DNA of 64,000 bases from Rotaria sordida (Eukaryota; Rotifera; Eurotatoria; Philodinida; Philodinidae): contig CAJNOL010000159.1 of NCBI GenBank assembly GCA_905250125.1, positions 1 to 64,000 of the forward strand, written 5' to 3'. A program made the translations under genes and the position numbers. The notes beneath the pieces are model-generated. The model was not told the origin of the DNA and made no database searches. It was given only the letters and a program-made list of their open reading frames with translations. Each line of letters begins with the position of its first letter. The stretch's first letter is position 1. This document shows, one piece after another, positions 1 to 11,765 of the stretch.

Positions 1-1059
1 TCGCTATTATTACATTAGCTTCAAAATCAACATCTCTTCTCGATAATGTATGTGGATTAAGGTTATACCTTTTAAAAAACTAACCCATTAGTATTGTCAA
101 TCGATAGCAGCAGTTCAGCTCTGGGCTGCATCTATTGATAGAGATATTCTACCATTATCAACAATTAGGATTACATCAATTATCACTGTATGTACAAAAC
201 TAGTAAAATCAGGCGATTAATCATCGCTAACACAAACCTTGGTTATATGTTTATCATTTAGTATGAAAATAGCAACCAATATATGTACAAATCCACGTAC
301 AACATTTGATAAGACTTTAGATACTACTGCAACACTTTAAATACTACCATAGCATTGAAATCATCTTACAAAATAAAATCCGCAGTTTTGAAAAAAACAT
401 TCTTCAAATAAGAGCTCATCATCTCGTTCTATACTTTTCATACTGTTGGTGATCTTTTTTTTCATGCTCCGTATTCATTGGACTAATATTATTTTCATAT
501 TTCGTTTTCAACGATATTGGTAAAATCATCTTTAATCATTTTTGTATCAAACCGATACTAGTCGTTCCAGTATTATAACTCAAGTTATTGTTATTAATAG
601 TGCCAACTGATTTAGAAAAATAAAAAGAATTTTTAAGTCTTTATTTATTTTTTGATTTCATACATCGTCCAATTGTATTATTAAACAGCCGTCTGTAGAA
701 TACTATAATGTCAATAGAATATATCCAAACATTCATCATTTTATTCAGGTCGATTTTCATTGGTTCATATGAACCAATGGGATAAATTATTCATGGTTCA
801 TTAGATTTTTGAAAATCAATTTAAAAATAATTTCGATTCAAATAAACTTTCGCATAAAAAGTTTAAAAATTTATATGACATATGGAGATTAAATGTTTGC
901 AATTTATATCGAGGCCATATATCATCTCTCATGGTACAAGTGTGTTCTGAAGCAATTCTTTTTCTTTCGCCATAGATTTACATAGATTAGATTTATTTAT
1001 TATTCTAAATTTCATTTTTTTTTGTTAGATTTCTTTTTCTCAATTAATTTCCATCGATT
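1..1059. other. Upstream non-coding region of PA2G4
   Basis: No coding frame of family-like character is seen on either strand. The stretch is AT-rich with pyrimidine tracts close to the PA2G4 start codon. The one conspicuous structure is a perfect 22-base palindrome at 758-779, listed separately. The 3' end of another gene could lie at the left edge, but nothing supports it. Confidence 0.5.
758..779. repeat. Perfect 22-bp palindrome
   Basis: The sequence CATTGGTTCATATGAACC followed by AATG is its own reverse complement, centred on CATATG. It lies about 280 bp upstream of the PA2G4 start codon. It could be a dimer-binding site or a chance palindrome in AT-rich DNA; no factor can be assigned from sequence alone. 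Confidence 0.6.
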
Positions 1060-2470
1060 ATGTCGTCGTCTCGTTCAGCAAGTGTCTCGTCCTCATCAGG
1101 CGAGTCGACATCATCGAAAACAGCACAAGAAGAAACGATTGCCAGTGATTTGGTTGTTACGAAATATAAGATGGCATCAGAAATAACACAACGTATTCTT
1201 CGTGAAGTTATTGATCGATGTGTACCTGGTGCATCTATTAAAGATACATGTATTTATGGTGATAAACGTTTAGATGAAGAAACATTACGTGTATTTAAAA
1301 AAGATAAAGATGTTAAAAAAGGAATTGCATTTCCAACATGTTTATCAGTTAATAATTATATTTGTCATTTTAGTCCATTAATATCTGATCCAGATATGAT
1401 ATTAAAAGATGATGATGTTGTTAAAATTGATTTGGGTTGTCATATTGATGGATATATTGCTGTTGTTGCACATACAATTGTTGTTGGTGCTACACGAGAG
1501 AAAAAGGTTACTGGTCGACGAGCTGATTGTATTCTTGCTGCATATTATGCTGCTGAAGCTGCTCTTCGTTTAATTAAACCAGGTGAAAATAATATGGCTG
1601 TTACTGAAATAACCGATCGTATTTCGCATGCTTATCATTGCAAACCAGTTGAAGGTATAAAAATAATATATCACTTTGTTTTCTTTTTTTTTTGTTTCAA
1701 AACTTTAATAATTTAAAAATTCAGGTATGATGTCATATCAAATGACACGAGGTATTATTGATGGTGAAAAGAAAATTTATCAAAATCCAACTGAAATGCA
1801 ACGACGTGAAATTGAAAAACAAGAATTTGCTTTACATGAAGTTTATGCTGTTGATGTTCTTATGTCATCTGGTGAAGGTAAACCACGTGAAACCGATATA
1901 CGTACAACAGTATATAAGAAAAAAGATTTTATTTATCAGTTACGTATGAAATCATCACGTGTATTTTTATCTGAAGTTGAAAAACGTTTTTCATTAATGC
2001 CATTTACATTAAGACATTTTGAAGATGAAAAACGTGCACGTATGGGTGTTATTGAATGTGCTAAACATGATCTTGTTGAACCATATCCTGTTTATCAAGA
2101 AAAAGATGGAGAATTTGTTGCTGAATTTAAATTTACACTTTTATTAATGCCAAGTGGACAAATGAAAATAACAGGTCTACCAATTGATTTAGATTTGTAT
2201 GAATCAGAATATAAAATACTTGATAGTGATATTAAACAATTATTAACAAGTTCAACACAAAAAAAGAAAAAAAATAAGAAAAAGAAGAAAGTTAATAGTA
2301 GTCAACAAGGCAATCAAGGAGCTGGTGCAATGAGTACTGAAATGATGGAAGCTGTTGAAGATGATGGCGATGAAGAGTTTGAAGATGAACCTGATGAAGT
2401 TATACAAAAAAAATCAACTGGTAGTACAAGTAAAAAGGCTAAATCAAAGAAAACAACTAATAATACATAA
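1060..2470 (+). CDS. PA2G4: Proliferation-associated protein 2G4 (EBP1), two exons
   Basis: The two exons are 1060-1654 and 1725-2470, joined across a 70-bp GT-AG intron in phase 1 (GAAG|gtataa...ttcag|GTATG), giving about 446 residues against 394 in human. The protein is a methionine-aminopeptidase fold without peptidase activity in the known family; it binds RNA and ribosomes and acts in growth control and ErbB3 signalling. Recognisable stretches include the region [17 protein letters not shown] near residue 90, the [15 protein letters not shown] block in exon 2, and [17 protein letters not shown]. The C-terminus has a lysine-rich tract ([10 protein letters not shown]), as in vertebrate EBP1, followed by an acidic then basic tail that is longer than in vertebrates. 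The start is the first ATG of a Ser-rich N-terminus with no earlier in-frame candidate. An AATAAA lies at 2631. Confidence 0.97.
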
Positions 2471-2630
2471 GAGCATATGTTGTCATCTACAAAAACTGTC
2501 AGTAATGATTATTTACAACAACATAAAACAACAATAACAAAAAATACGTTTTTTTTTTGTCTATTTTTCTTTTTATTTTATTCTCGTTCATGTTATAACT
2601 GACGGGAGTGGATATGTTTTGTCTTTCGAC

Positions 2631-2636
2631 AATAAA
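2631..2636 (+). terminator. Likely polyadenylation signal of PA2G4
   Basis: AATAAA followed by an A-run lies 161 bp past the PA2G4 stop codon. It is a plausible poly(A) signal, although such hexamers also arise by chance in DNA this AT-rich. Confidence 0.45.
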
Positions 2637-4272
2637 AAAAAAAATATAATGCTGACTGACAGTCGCCTATAGACAACTTTAAAGAAAGAAGAAAAGAATA
2701 TTTGTTGTTATTTTTTTTTGTTTTTAGAAAAAAAAAAATATATACCCATCTATAGATTAATGATTACATGAAATATTTATATATTTATTTTTTTCATGTT
2801 GATAATTATTTAAAAATTAGTTAAACATAAAATTTGATATCGATAAAATAGAAATATTATTTTAGGATATAATTTCATCGAAAATTTATATTCAAAATAT
2901 AATTGATTCATTTCAAAAAGAAATATCTATTAAAACAAAAGAAATCATTCTTGATAATTTTTCTATATAAATAAAGAATAAATATCATTTTCTTTTTGTT
3001 TCCCTTTTTTATGATGTATCAAATACTGACAGATTGTTTTTACGAAAAATTTTTAATGAATTGCTTCTTCATAATTTTACTAAAATCCATCTGTTGATTT
3101 TTTTTTTCAATACGTTATCAGATAATCATATTGATCAAAATATATCTATATTTGATTGCCTTGAGAACATTCGTTTACTGCTTTCATAAAAAAGGAATAT
3201 CATTTTCAAGATAGTATATATGATTTCTAATTTCGATTTAGAATGAGAAATATTAAATTTTTTCATATTTCTACTCAGTTTGAATAAAATTTATCGATGA
3301 ACAGAGATAAAAGATAATTGAACTATTTGTATATATTACACCACTATTGTTGTTCAGAATATAATTAACTTTTTTTATGATCGTCTCAATTATCACTTAA
3401 CCCAATGTACTCTTCTTATTTTTGTAAAACACGATCTAAAAAGAATGTTGAAGTATATAGAGTAGAAATTTGAAATCTGCCTCTCCCTCACAGACACTGA
3501 CAGACACTAGCTAAAAACCATCACAGACCATATATCAACAATAACGTCTTGTTCTAATATTAGCAATAGCAGCTACATCGTGTCTCACATTTTAATTCCA
3601 AAGGAATTGTGCTAACAGTTTTTTTTCATCGAATATTATTTCTTTGTAGTTAAATTATCGCCATTATCTTCATTTGATTTTTTCAATTGATATGATATCA
3701 TATAGAACTAATTTTTAGATTACATATATACCTGAATGATTGAAATTAGAAATTTATAGAATCTATTGATTCTTTATTCGGCAAAAGATCTACAAAATGA
3801 TTACATAAATTTGTACGTTTTATGAATGATGATATTGTTTAAAGTAGTGTACCATATTCTTCCGTTTAGCTTAGCTCTGTTTACGATCAAAGAGGAGTTT
3901 TTCTACGTGTGCACTTGACAAAATCTCGGTACAGGATAGATGTATTTCATACTGAAACAAATATTTGGTAACTTTAGCCGACTCAATGATTGGTCAACTA
4001 GGATGTGTGCAGTATGAGCGAAAAAGACCATTTCAAATCCACACCCTCTTGACTGTTCTCCTTTTTCTATTCTGTTTGTCTGCATCATACATTATACTTT
4101 TTCTTCTAACCAGTGTACTCACTGAACCTACTGGACTACCGCTAGAGCAAAAATAAAAAAAAAAGTAAGTGTCCTATAGACGTACAAGTATATTTCAAGC
4201 ATGAATGAATTTATTTTGTCATATATTAAATAGGAAATTGGCTAATTATTCTATTATAGATTATCGGTCAAC
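2637..4272. other. Intergenic region between PA2G4 and SUPV3L1
   Basis: No gene is recognised. The short open frames on both strands near 3900-4156 look nothing like known proteins. Just before the helicase gene, a GTAAGT at 4165 and a TATTATAG acceptor ending at 4259 would make a 95-bp 5' UTR intron of SUPV3L1. This is inferred from splice signals only. Confidence 0.4.
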
Positions 4273-7200
4273 ATGTTGAATATTACTAAAAAAAAGTTGC
4301 TGACAATCAATTCTTGTTATCTTGATTCATATCAACGTCTATTTTCATGCTCAAAATTACTATCTGGCTACTCATACAAAATCAAATCGACCCCAAAACT
4401 TACCGATAATAAACGATATGAAACATTATCTACACCAGTTCATCATCATCATCATCCATATCAAATACGTTCAAACATAAATAATAAACTAACAAATACT
4501 CTATATCGACAGTTTCGACCAAATGATACGAAATTAATGATTCTTAAAGATGAATTCGATCCACTTTCGTTACAAAATAATAATAATAATAATATTATAA
4601 ATGTTAGCAACGAACTAAAAAGTGTTAAAAGACTTGAAAAAAGTAAGATGAAAATTGATGAATAAAAGTATATTTTAAAAACATTATTTTTTTCTAGATG
4701 ATCTTCTTCGTCTTATAAATGATTTCTATCGCCATGATGACATAAAAAAATTAGCTACCGATCATGGTCTTGATCTTTATCTCTTTAAAAATGTCTATGT
4801 TAGCTTTCGAAAATTTCTTATTCAATCAACTATTTTACCTGTTGATTTTCAAACAGTATTAAATGATATTATATCTGGTGCTAGTAAATATCTTCTTATA
4901 ATTTTTTTTTTGTTTTTTTTTTTTATTAATTTTCATATTTCATCGTATAAGGTCATATTACGGATATGTTTCCGTACTTTTTACAACATGCACAACAAAT
5001 GTTTCCTCATTTAACATGTATGGAAGATTTGAAAAAAATTAGTGATCTTAGAAATCCAGCTAATTGGTAAATTACATTTAATAAAATAAAGATGATTTTA
5101 AATTAAAAAAAAACAATTCTTTAGGTATCCAGATGCGAGAGCTCTGCAACGAAAAATTATTTTTCATGCTGGTCCAACAAATAGTGGAAAAGTATATTAA
5201 TTATTCAATATATTTGAAAATTTTCTTTTGTTTTTAATAGACATATCATGCACTTCAACGTTTTATAAATAGTGAAAGTGGTATTTATTGTGGACCATTA
5301 AAATTACTAGCATCTGAAGTTTTTTATAAAACAAATGCTGCAGTAGAGATTTTTTCTTTTTGAATTTTGTTTTATTAATTATTGAATACTAAACATTGTT
5401 CTAGGGTACAAAATGTGATTTAGTAACTGGTGAAGAACGTCGTTTTGGTGATTCCGAAGGAAAATCAGCAAATCATATAGCATGTACTATTGAAATGACA
5501 AATTTAAATACTGTTTGTACGTATGATTTAATAGTTCTTGAGTCGTTGTATATATATTCTTTTGATAGATGATGTGGCTGTTATTGATGAAATTCAAATG
5601 ATTCGTGATCCACAACGTGGTTGGGCATGGACACGAGCTTTACTTGGTAAAATTAAATTTTATATTTGATATTATATTGTTTTGTTCTAGGTCTTCAAGC
5701 AAAAGAAATTCATTTATGTGGAGAAATTTCCACAAGAGAATTAATAGAAGAATTAATGATTACAACTGATGATGAATTCGAATTTCGAGAATATAAACGA
5801 TTAACAAAATTAAATTATTTAGATGGAGCAGTAGGTAACCATTAACACTATATATTTATATGTATTTGAACTTAGTTAATATTACCTCAATGTATCATTA
5901 TTTGAATTTCTGAAAACAACTTGAAAACGCTTACCTAGTGAGAATTAGGACTAATCTATGTGATCATTTAATACGTTATTAAAAATACTACTCTTGAGAT
6001 TGCATGATATTGTCTATAAGCAGGAAGTCCTTTCACGTGATATTATCAAGGCATATTCCAGTTATTATAGTTGTGATCGTTCACTATGAAGAAATAGAGT
6101 CTCGATTCGGAAAGATTCTTGTATGGTTGAACTGCGAACTTTGTTTTGGAGTATCCGATCAGTTGCTACTCTCGATAAGAATTTCATTTCAGCCTCTTGT
6201 ATTCGAGATCGAATATTAACTGTCGTCACCCACTGTTCTGTAGCCGTAAATGAGGGTAAATCGATATACTGACGTAAAGATCGCAAGCTTTGTCTTCTGA
6301 CTCAACTCTGCCCATCTATATATATTAGAAGAGAATTTATCGCAAAATATCCCGTTCAGTTTAACAAGATGATTTGACTAACATATGTTTTTCTACAATT
6401 TTTTAGAAACATTCGATAATGTAAAGCCTGGCGATTGTTTTGTATGCTTTAATAAAAATGATATATTTCATGTAAGCCGTGAATTGGAAAGACGTGGTCA
6501 TGAAGTTGCTGTTATATATGGATCATTACCACCGGGTAATATTGAGCATTTATTTTTTCTATGTTTGAAGTAATATACATGTTTTATTAGGTACTAAATT
6601 ATTACAAGCTCAAAGATTTAATGATCCTAATGACTTATGTAAAGTTATGGTTGCTACTGATGCAATTGGTATGGGTCTTAATCTGTATGTAATTGATATT
6701 CTTACTACTTCTTTAGATTCGGTTTTTTTTTGTTTTGATTATTTCTAGAAGTATCAAACGTGTCATTTTCTATAGTCTTGCAAAACCACAATTAAATGAA
6801 CAAGGTGAAAAAGAAAAAAACAATGTAACAACATCACAAGCTCTACAAATTGCTGGTCGAGCTGGAAGGTTAGATAATAGAAAAAACGAATAATTAAATT
6901 ATAATTATGTCCATTAGATTTGCAAGTGCATTTCCTGATGGTGAAGTAACAACATTTCGGCATGATGATTCACCTGTATTGAAAGATATTATTCATCGAC
7001 AAGTAGAGACAATCAAAGTATGTTTTTTTTTTAGTTAAAGATATGGGCACTGGAGCGTTTAGGTTGACGAGGATCGAGTCTCATTTGAATTATGGCTCTA
7101 AACGCTTGCTCACCTTCCAATCTGATGTTGCTTTACTAAGCGAACCAGAGTTAAGTACACAGATTGAAACATTTTACATGTTTTATTTATATATTGTGAT

Positions 7201-8560
7201 GACAACAATAAAGTCCACAATCTATGTCGTCATGGTTTTTGGTGGAATCTTTTTAGTTTATATTCACACAGAGTTTTATGTAAACTGAACCAATTGTAGA
7301 ATGATATGCTTAAAAGGCTAAACTATCTGCATCCGAGTAATTGTATTCTCTTTCGTAATATTATCACTTACTTCATTTCAATGAGTGAAAACAGCTCTCA
7401 TTATCAAAACTTTAGAAATATATGAATAAAAGCTGTTAGCACAATTCTTGTAAGATTAACATGGAAAACGCGATGTAGTTGCTGTTGCTAATCACATGGA
7501 CATTGTTTTTGTTCTGTCTGATTTGGGGCACATTTCTTCACCATTCTTTTAGTCAGTCCTTCAGAAATGCAATAATGAAGTAGATCATGTATTATAACAA
7601 GACATTATCGATAATATAATCTTTGATTGTATATCAACAACGTTTGTCACAGTTTTACTGAAGGTACTTACTGGATCAATTTTTGAATGTTTTATAAAAG
7701 AAAAGCAACAGATCAAAGGGCCTCATCTCGTTTAAAATCATTCCACCATCTCTGCTTAAACAATAAAATCTAATGATTTATTTCTTTGGTTTTTCTTTAG
7801 CGTGCTGGACTTCATCCAACAGCTGAACAAATTGAAATGTTTGCTTATTATTTACCTAAACATTCATTGTCAAGTTTATTGGTAAGTTGATAAAATTTTT
7901 AAACCTGATGAATAAACTAATTTTCTTTTTTTTTTAGGATACATTTATACAGCTTTCACAATTAGATAATAATTTATATTTTATGTGTAATATTGAAAAT
8001 ATGAAATTTCTAGCAGATATTATTGAACATGTTCCATTATCAATTCGAGTTCGCTATATATTTTCATGTGCTCCTATCAATAAAAATATGAATTTTGTTT
8101 GTACAATGTTTTTGAAAGTGAGAATCTGTTACATGAGAAGAATTTATTAGATTTTATAGTTTATCTTTGTAGTATGTTCGCCAATTTAATCTGAATGAAC
8201 CAATAACATTTGATTGGCTTTCAAAGCATATAGATTGGCCATTTAAGACACCGAATACAATCATTGATTTAGTACATTTAGAACAAGTTTTTGATTGCTT
8301 TGATCTTTATTTATGGCTTAGGTAAGTTTTGTTTCTTAGTATTTGAAATCATTCAAATCTTGTTTTTTTCTTGTTTATTTAGTACTCGTTTTAGTGAAAT
8401 ATTTCCGGATAAAGAATTAGTTCAAAGTATTCAAGCAGAACTTGATCGAATCATTCATTCCGGCGTACAAAATATTGCGAAACTCGCTCAACAAACCGAT
8501 CATCTTGAAGATACTAAAGATACCGTTGTGAAGAATTCTAATTTATCTTCAGTATCTTAA
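4273..8560 (+). CDS. SUPV3L1: Mitochondrial ATP-dependent RNA helicase SUV3, 16 exons
   Basis: Exons: 4273-4642, 4698-4883, 4952-5066, 5125-5191, 5241-5342, 5405-5516, 5569-5646, 5691-5834, 6407-6535, 6591-6684, 6749-6868, 6918-7017, 7801-7881, 7938-8117, 8173-8321, 8383-8560. All phases agree and the product is about 734 residues (human 786). SUV3 unwinds RNA and works with polynucleotide phosphorylase in mitochondrial RNA decay. Visible motifs are Walker A GPTNSGKT (about 240-247), DEIQ (324-327), the motif V region [11 protein letters not shown], and motif [10 protein letters not shown] (499-506). The family C-terminal region [15 protein letters not shown] is also present. The N-terminus is basic and lacks acidic residues for some 40 positions, fitting a mitochondrial presequence. 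Two introns are long (5835-6406 and 7018-7800); the first holds a LINE relic. Confidence 0.97.
6010..6300 (-). mobile_element. Degenerate 3' fragment of a non-LTR retrotransposon (LINE)
   Basis: The minus strand from about 6286 to 6065 reads like the segment after the reverse transcriptase domain in many LINEs. It has [19 protein letters not shown] followed by [17 protein letters not shown] and ending in ERSQL. The family pattern is AEM-FLRR-G-T--DR-RN--IR followed by ER-QLRWFGH. Weak similarity continues past a stop toward 6010. It sits in antisense orientation inside SUPV3L1 intron 8, has no upstream RT or endonuclease, and is a dead 5'-truncated copy. The clade cannot be decided from this fragment. 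Confidence 0.65.
7018..7800. other. Long intron 12 of SUPV3L1
   Basis: This intron is 783 bp, about ten times the usual intron length in this gene. It probably contains an insertion, but no terminal repeats or coding relic could be identified. An open frame at 7043-7288 resembles nothing known. Confidence 0.4.
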
Positions 8561-8696
8561 GAATAAAAATAAATAAAAATATCATACTTTACAAAAGTAT
8601 AAACAAATAAAAGATTTAGAAGACATTGTGTACTAAAAAGAAGATTGCAATACAACATAGAATATCATTAGTTTCAACATACTGTATTTGAAGATA

Positions 8697-9290
8697 TGAT
8701 CAAGAAAAATAAACTACGAACGAGCCAACTCGTCTCACTGATAATACCCGCTTGAACTCATATTTCGCTTATAGGTAGGACTCGCAGTGTAACTGAACAT
8801 CCTGAAAGAGTTCGTGTCATTAGACTTTACTTCTTGAGTTATGGTCATTTCACTGAACTTTCAGTCTATGGCAAAATATCAATAGAAAAATCGCCATAAG
8901 AAGTTTCGATTTGAAATTCTCTTGAACAGTAGCCCTCATAATCATTATGATGTCCTGCAAGTTTCAACTCGAATGGATGATTTCTTAAAATATCGTATAC
9001 CTAAAAACTGGACTATTTTTTCGAACTCTCATAAGGGCCATGAGAGCTATAGCTGGGAAAGATTTCAGACTAAAACGCCTTGTTGCGATTTTTCTCATGA
9101 TATTCGACAATCGGCTGAAAGTTCAATAAAATGGTCGTAAATCAAGAAGAAAGGTCTAATGGCACGAACTCTTTCAAGATGTTCATCCACACTATGAGTC
9201 CTACCTAGGAACAAAATAACAGCTCAAATGAAGGTTATCAGACGAATGAGTTCCCTCGTAAATAGTCCTCGTTTATGATTTTCAAGTCTT
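8697..9290. repeat. Near-complete 0.6-kb palindrome (foldback/MITE-like element)
   Basis: The two halves are imperfect inverted copies almost to the centre. A clear matching block is TAGGTAGGACTCGCAGTGT (from about 8772) against the reverse complement of ACTATGAGTCCTACCTA (ending about 9207). Pairing continues outward to about 8697 and 9290, and inward to about 8945 and 9030. Arms are about 280 bp with some divergence, so the element is not recent. It lies in the spacer just after SUPV3L1. No transposase is encoded and no convincing target-site duplication was seen. Confidence 0.8.
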
Positions 9291-10968
9291 TCATTTAAAA
9301 ATAAATTCTAATTTTTGTTTATATTAAGAAAACACAGCACACACCTGCTTTTTTTAAACTAAACAGACTATTCATTTTCATTTATTCATACTGTAACCTA
9401 TGCACTAATGACTTCTTCTGCGTCAATATTGGAAAATGATTTTCAAAAGTATTTTTATGAACAAGCGAAGTACTATTTTTAATTTTTCGAGTATTAAATT
9501 TCAAGAGAAGGCAGTTATTATTCTACCACAGTGAATACATCAGCTAAAACATCCTTCGCTTTTTCTTTTACACTGGAAAATAACTCAACAAAACTAAGTA
9601 GCATGATATGGTACTTTATATATCATTTATGAACCATGTAAAATTCGAAGACAAATAAATATCAATAAGAATATGCTACTCAAAAGGCATAAGCTTAAAG
9701 ATTCTTTTCTTTTTTTCTGGTTGCAGCTTGCTAAGACAAATAAAACTTCAATTGAGAACACTTACGAATTCTACAACTTCCTAGATTTAATTAGACTTCA
9801 ATTACAATGGAACATAACTTAATATATCAGTTTTTTATTTCCAGCCTTTTCGATATTTTTTTAACTTTTAAGTCTTTTAAATGCTTTGTTTAATTTTGCT
9901 TAAATCTCAATTTTGTTTGACACGTATATATGCAAGTTTATTTACGCCATAATGTCTTGCCGTCATTATTCGAACTCAAATCTACAAGAGTTGTACGAAT
10001 CATGCTCAACATTTTATACATAATTAATTTGATGTGTATTCATCAATGAATAACTACAAGTTCTCTTAGAGAATCATTTAGAAGACTTCGATATTCATAT
10101 TTTCTTCTCGTGATTTTTTTTTCTCTTTTAATTCATTAACAAATGTAACATGATATAAATATGAACAGAGATGCAGAGTAGAGTACAGAAATATCTTCGT
10201 GTTCTTAAGGAAATAAAAGACGAAGAAAAGATTATACATACACCTTAGTGTTGCAAGTAGACGGTCAGAGTATACGCCACAAATTATAAAGCAAGATTCT
10301 TACTTAGTATGAAGTGTTAAATAACTTTTCTAGGCATATTAGAATCTCGAACAGATGCATGCCTAGATCATATATCTCTAGATATTTTCTACTAGTGAAG
10401 TTTCGAACAGAAAACGAAAAGTGAAAACCTGCGGCTTCAGTTTTATTATCTAGTATTGCAAAATGATAACACTTACTAGTAAGAGAAAGAAAATTTATGT
10501 TTTGAAAATACAAATCTGAATAAGTTGAATCTATTTTTTAAATGAAGGATGATAAACAACAGTAAGAGTGACCTCTGATTACTTCAAAACTAGTCACAAC
10601 CTTATATTCTGAAACTTCTTTTTCATTTCATAGTAAAATACATAACACCTCTCATAGATGAACACTTTGTAAAAATCTCGATGGTACTCATTTATAAGAG
10701 AGATTTTATTGTAAATATTTTTTTTCAAAAATATTTTTTCTTGTATATCGAAGTATGAAAATATAATAAGAGTTTTTATTTTGAGAACAACACATGCGCG
10801 ACATTTTATTCACATCATATTAAGATTGTTCTCTTTTGTCAGCCATTCAGCATTATATCCGAGTTCCAATAAATATTCATTGGCTAATAAAAACCATGAC
10901 TACAAAGATGTAAAGTATAATTACATAAACTCAATTGTGATATTCTTCATAGTTCAATTTGTAATAAA
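9291..10968. other. Intergenic region before the WD40 gene
   Basis: This AT-rich sequence contains no recognised gene, RNA or repeat. Short open frames at 10304-10513 (minus) and 10781-10993 (plus) have no family character. It probably contains the promoter for the upstream candidate first exon at 10969. Confidence 0.4.
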
Positions 10969-11030
10969 ATGTCAACATATAATAATGTTTTAGGCAATTT
11001 TATCTCTTATTCGGATGATTTAAGTGATCT

Positions 11031-11064
<34 letters not shown>

Positions 11065-11179
11065 AATGATAATTATGAAGATTCAGTTGCGGAATCTGAA
11101 TTTGAAATCAACAATCGTTATAAACTTTCACAAGCCAACATCATCGATGAGCGAAGTCTGATTATTGAATCACTACTAA
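10969..11179 (+). CDS. Candidate alternative first exon of the WD40 gene, with poly-Asp run
   Basis: An ATG at 10969 opens a frame with an acidic stretch SDDLSDLDDDD followed by further Asp residues, encoded by a GAT repeat at about 11033-11063. It then runs into a normal-looking sequence (FEINNRYKLSQANIIDERS). A GTATGT donor after 11179 ends the exon in phase 1. The phase matches the acceptor before 11894 that the short first exon 11766-11787 also uses. Splicing would add about 70 acidic residues to the WD40 protein (about 436 residues in total). This is inferred from phase and splice signals only. It could instead belong to a separate unrecognised gene. Confidence 0.45.
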
Positions 11180-11765
11180 GTATGTCGAAGACATATTCGT
11201 ACCTACACATAGGTACACATAATCAAGGCTCTTTTTTTCTTTTTCAAATCACTTTCTCTTAAAATAAACATACGCTTCATAATCATATTTTTTAATTTTG
11301 TGCGACGTGAAATTTTTTCGATAGTCTCATCAAGGATATAATAAATATAAATTCATACAATAATATGTGTACAATACATTATACTTCATTTCGTAAAAAA
11401 AAGAAAAGAAACAAAGAATGTATGGTTACATCAGAAAGATCGTCTATTTCTATTTTGACTATAGGGCATTTTTTTCTCATTTCTTTTTCTTTTTCTTGTA
11501 TTTTGTTACTCGGTTGCCGTGCAGTTTTGATGATCTTCACCATTCTCTTTAGTTTGTTCGTTCTTTTAATTTTTTGCAACACTTTCTTCACTTTGTCAGT
11601 CACTCTTATTTGTTCTTTTACATATAAAGAATAACAAATTGAAATATGATTTTGTGACTGACTAATTGAAATTGTATATTCGTATAGAAACGTGAGAAGA
11701 AAAAATAAAAGAATCGCTGTAAAACTTAATTTAAAGATTGAAATAAGCTTATTTATCAACATACA

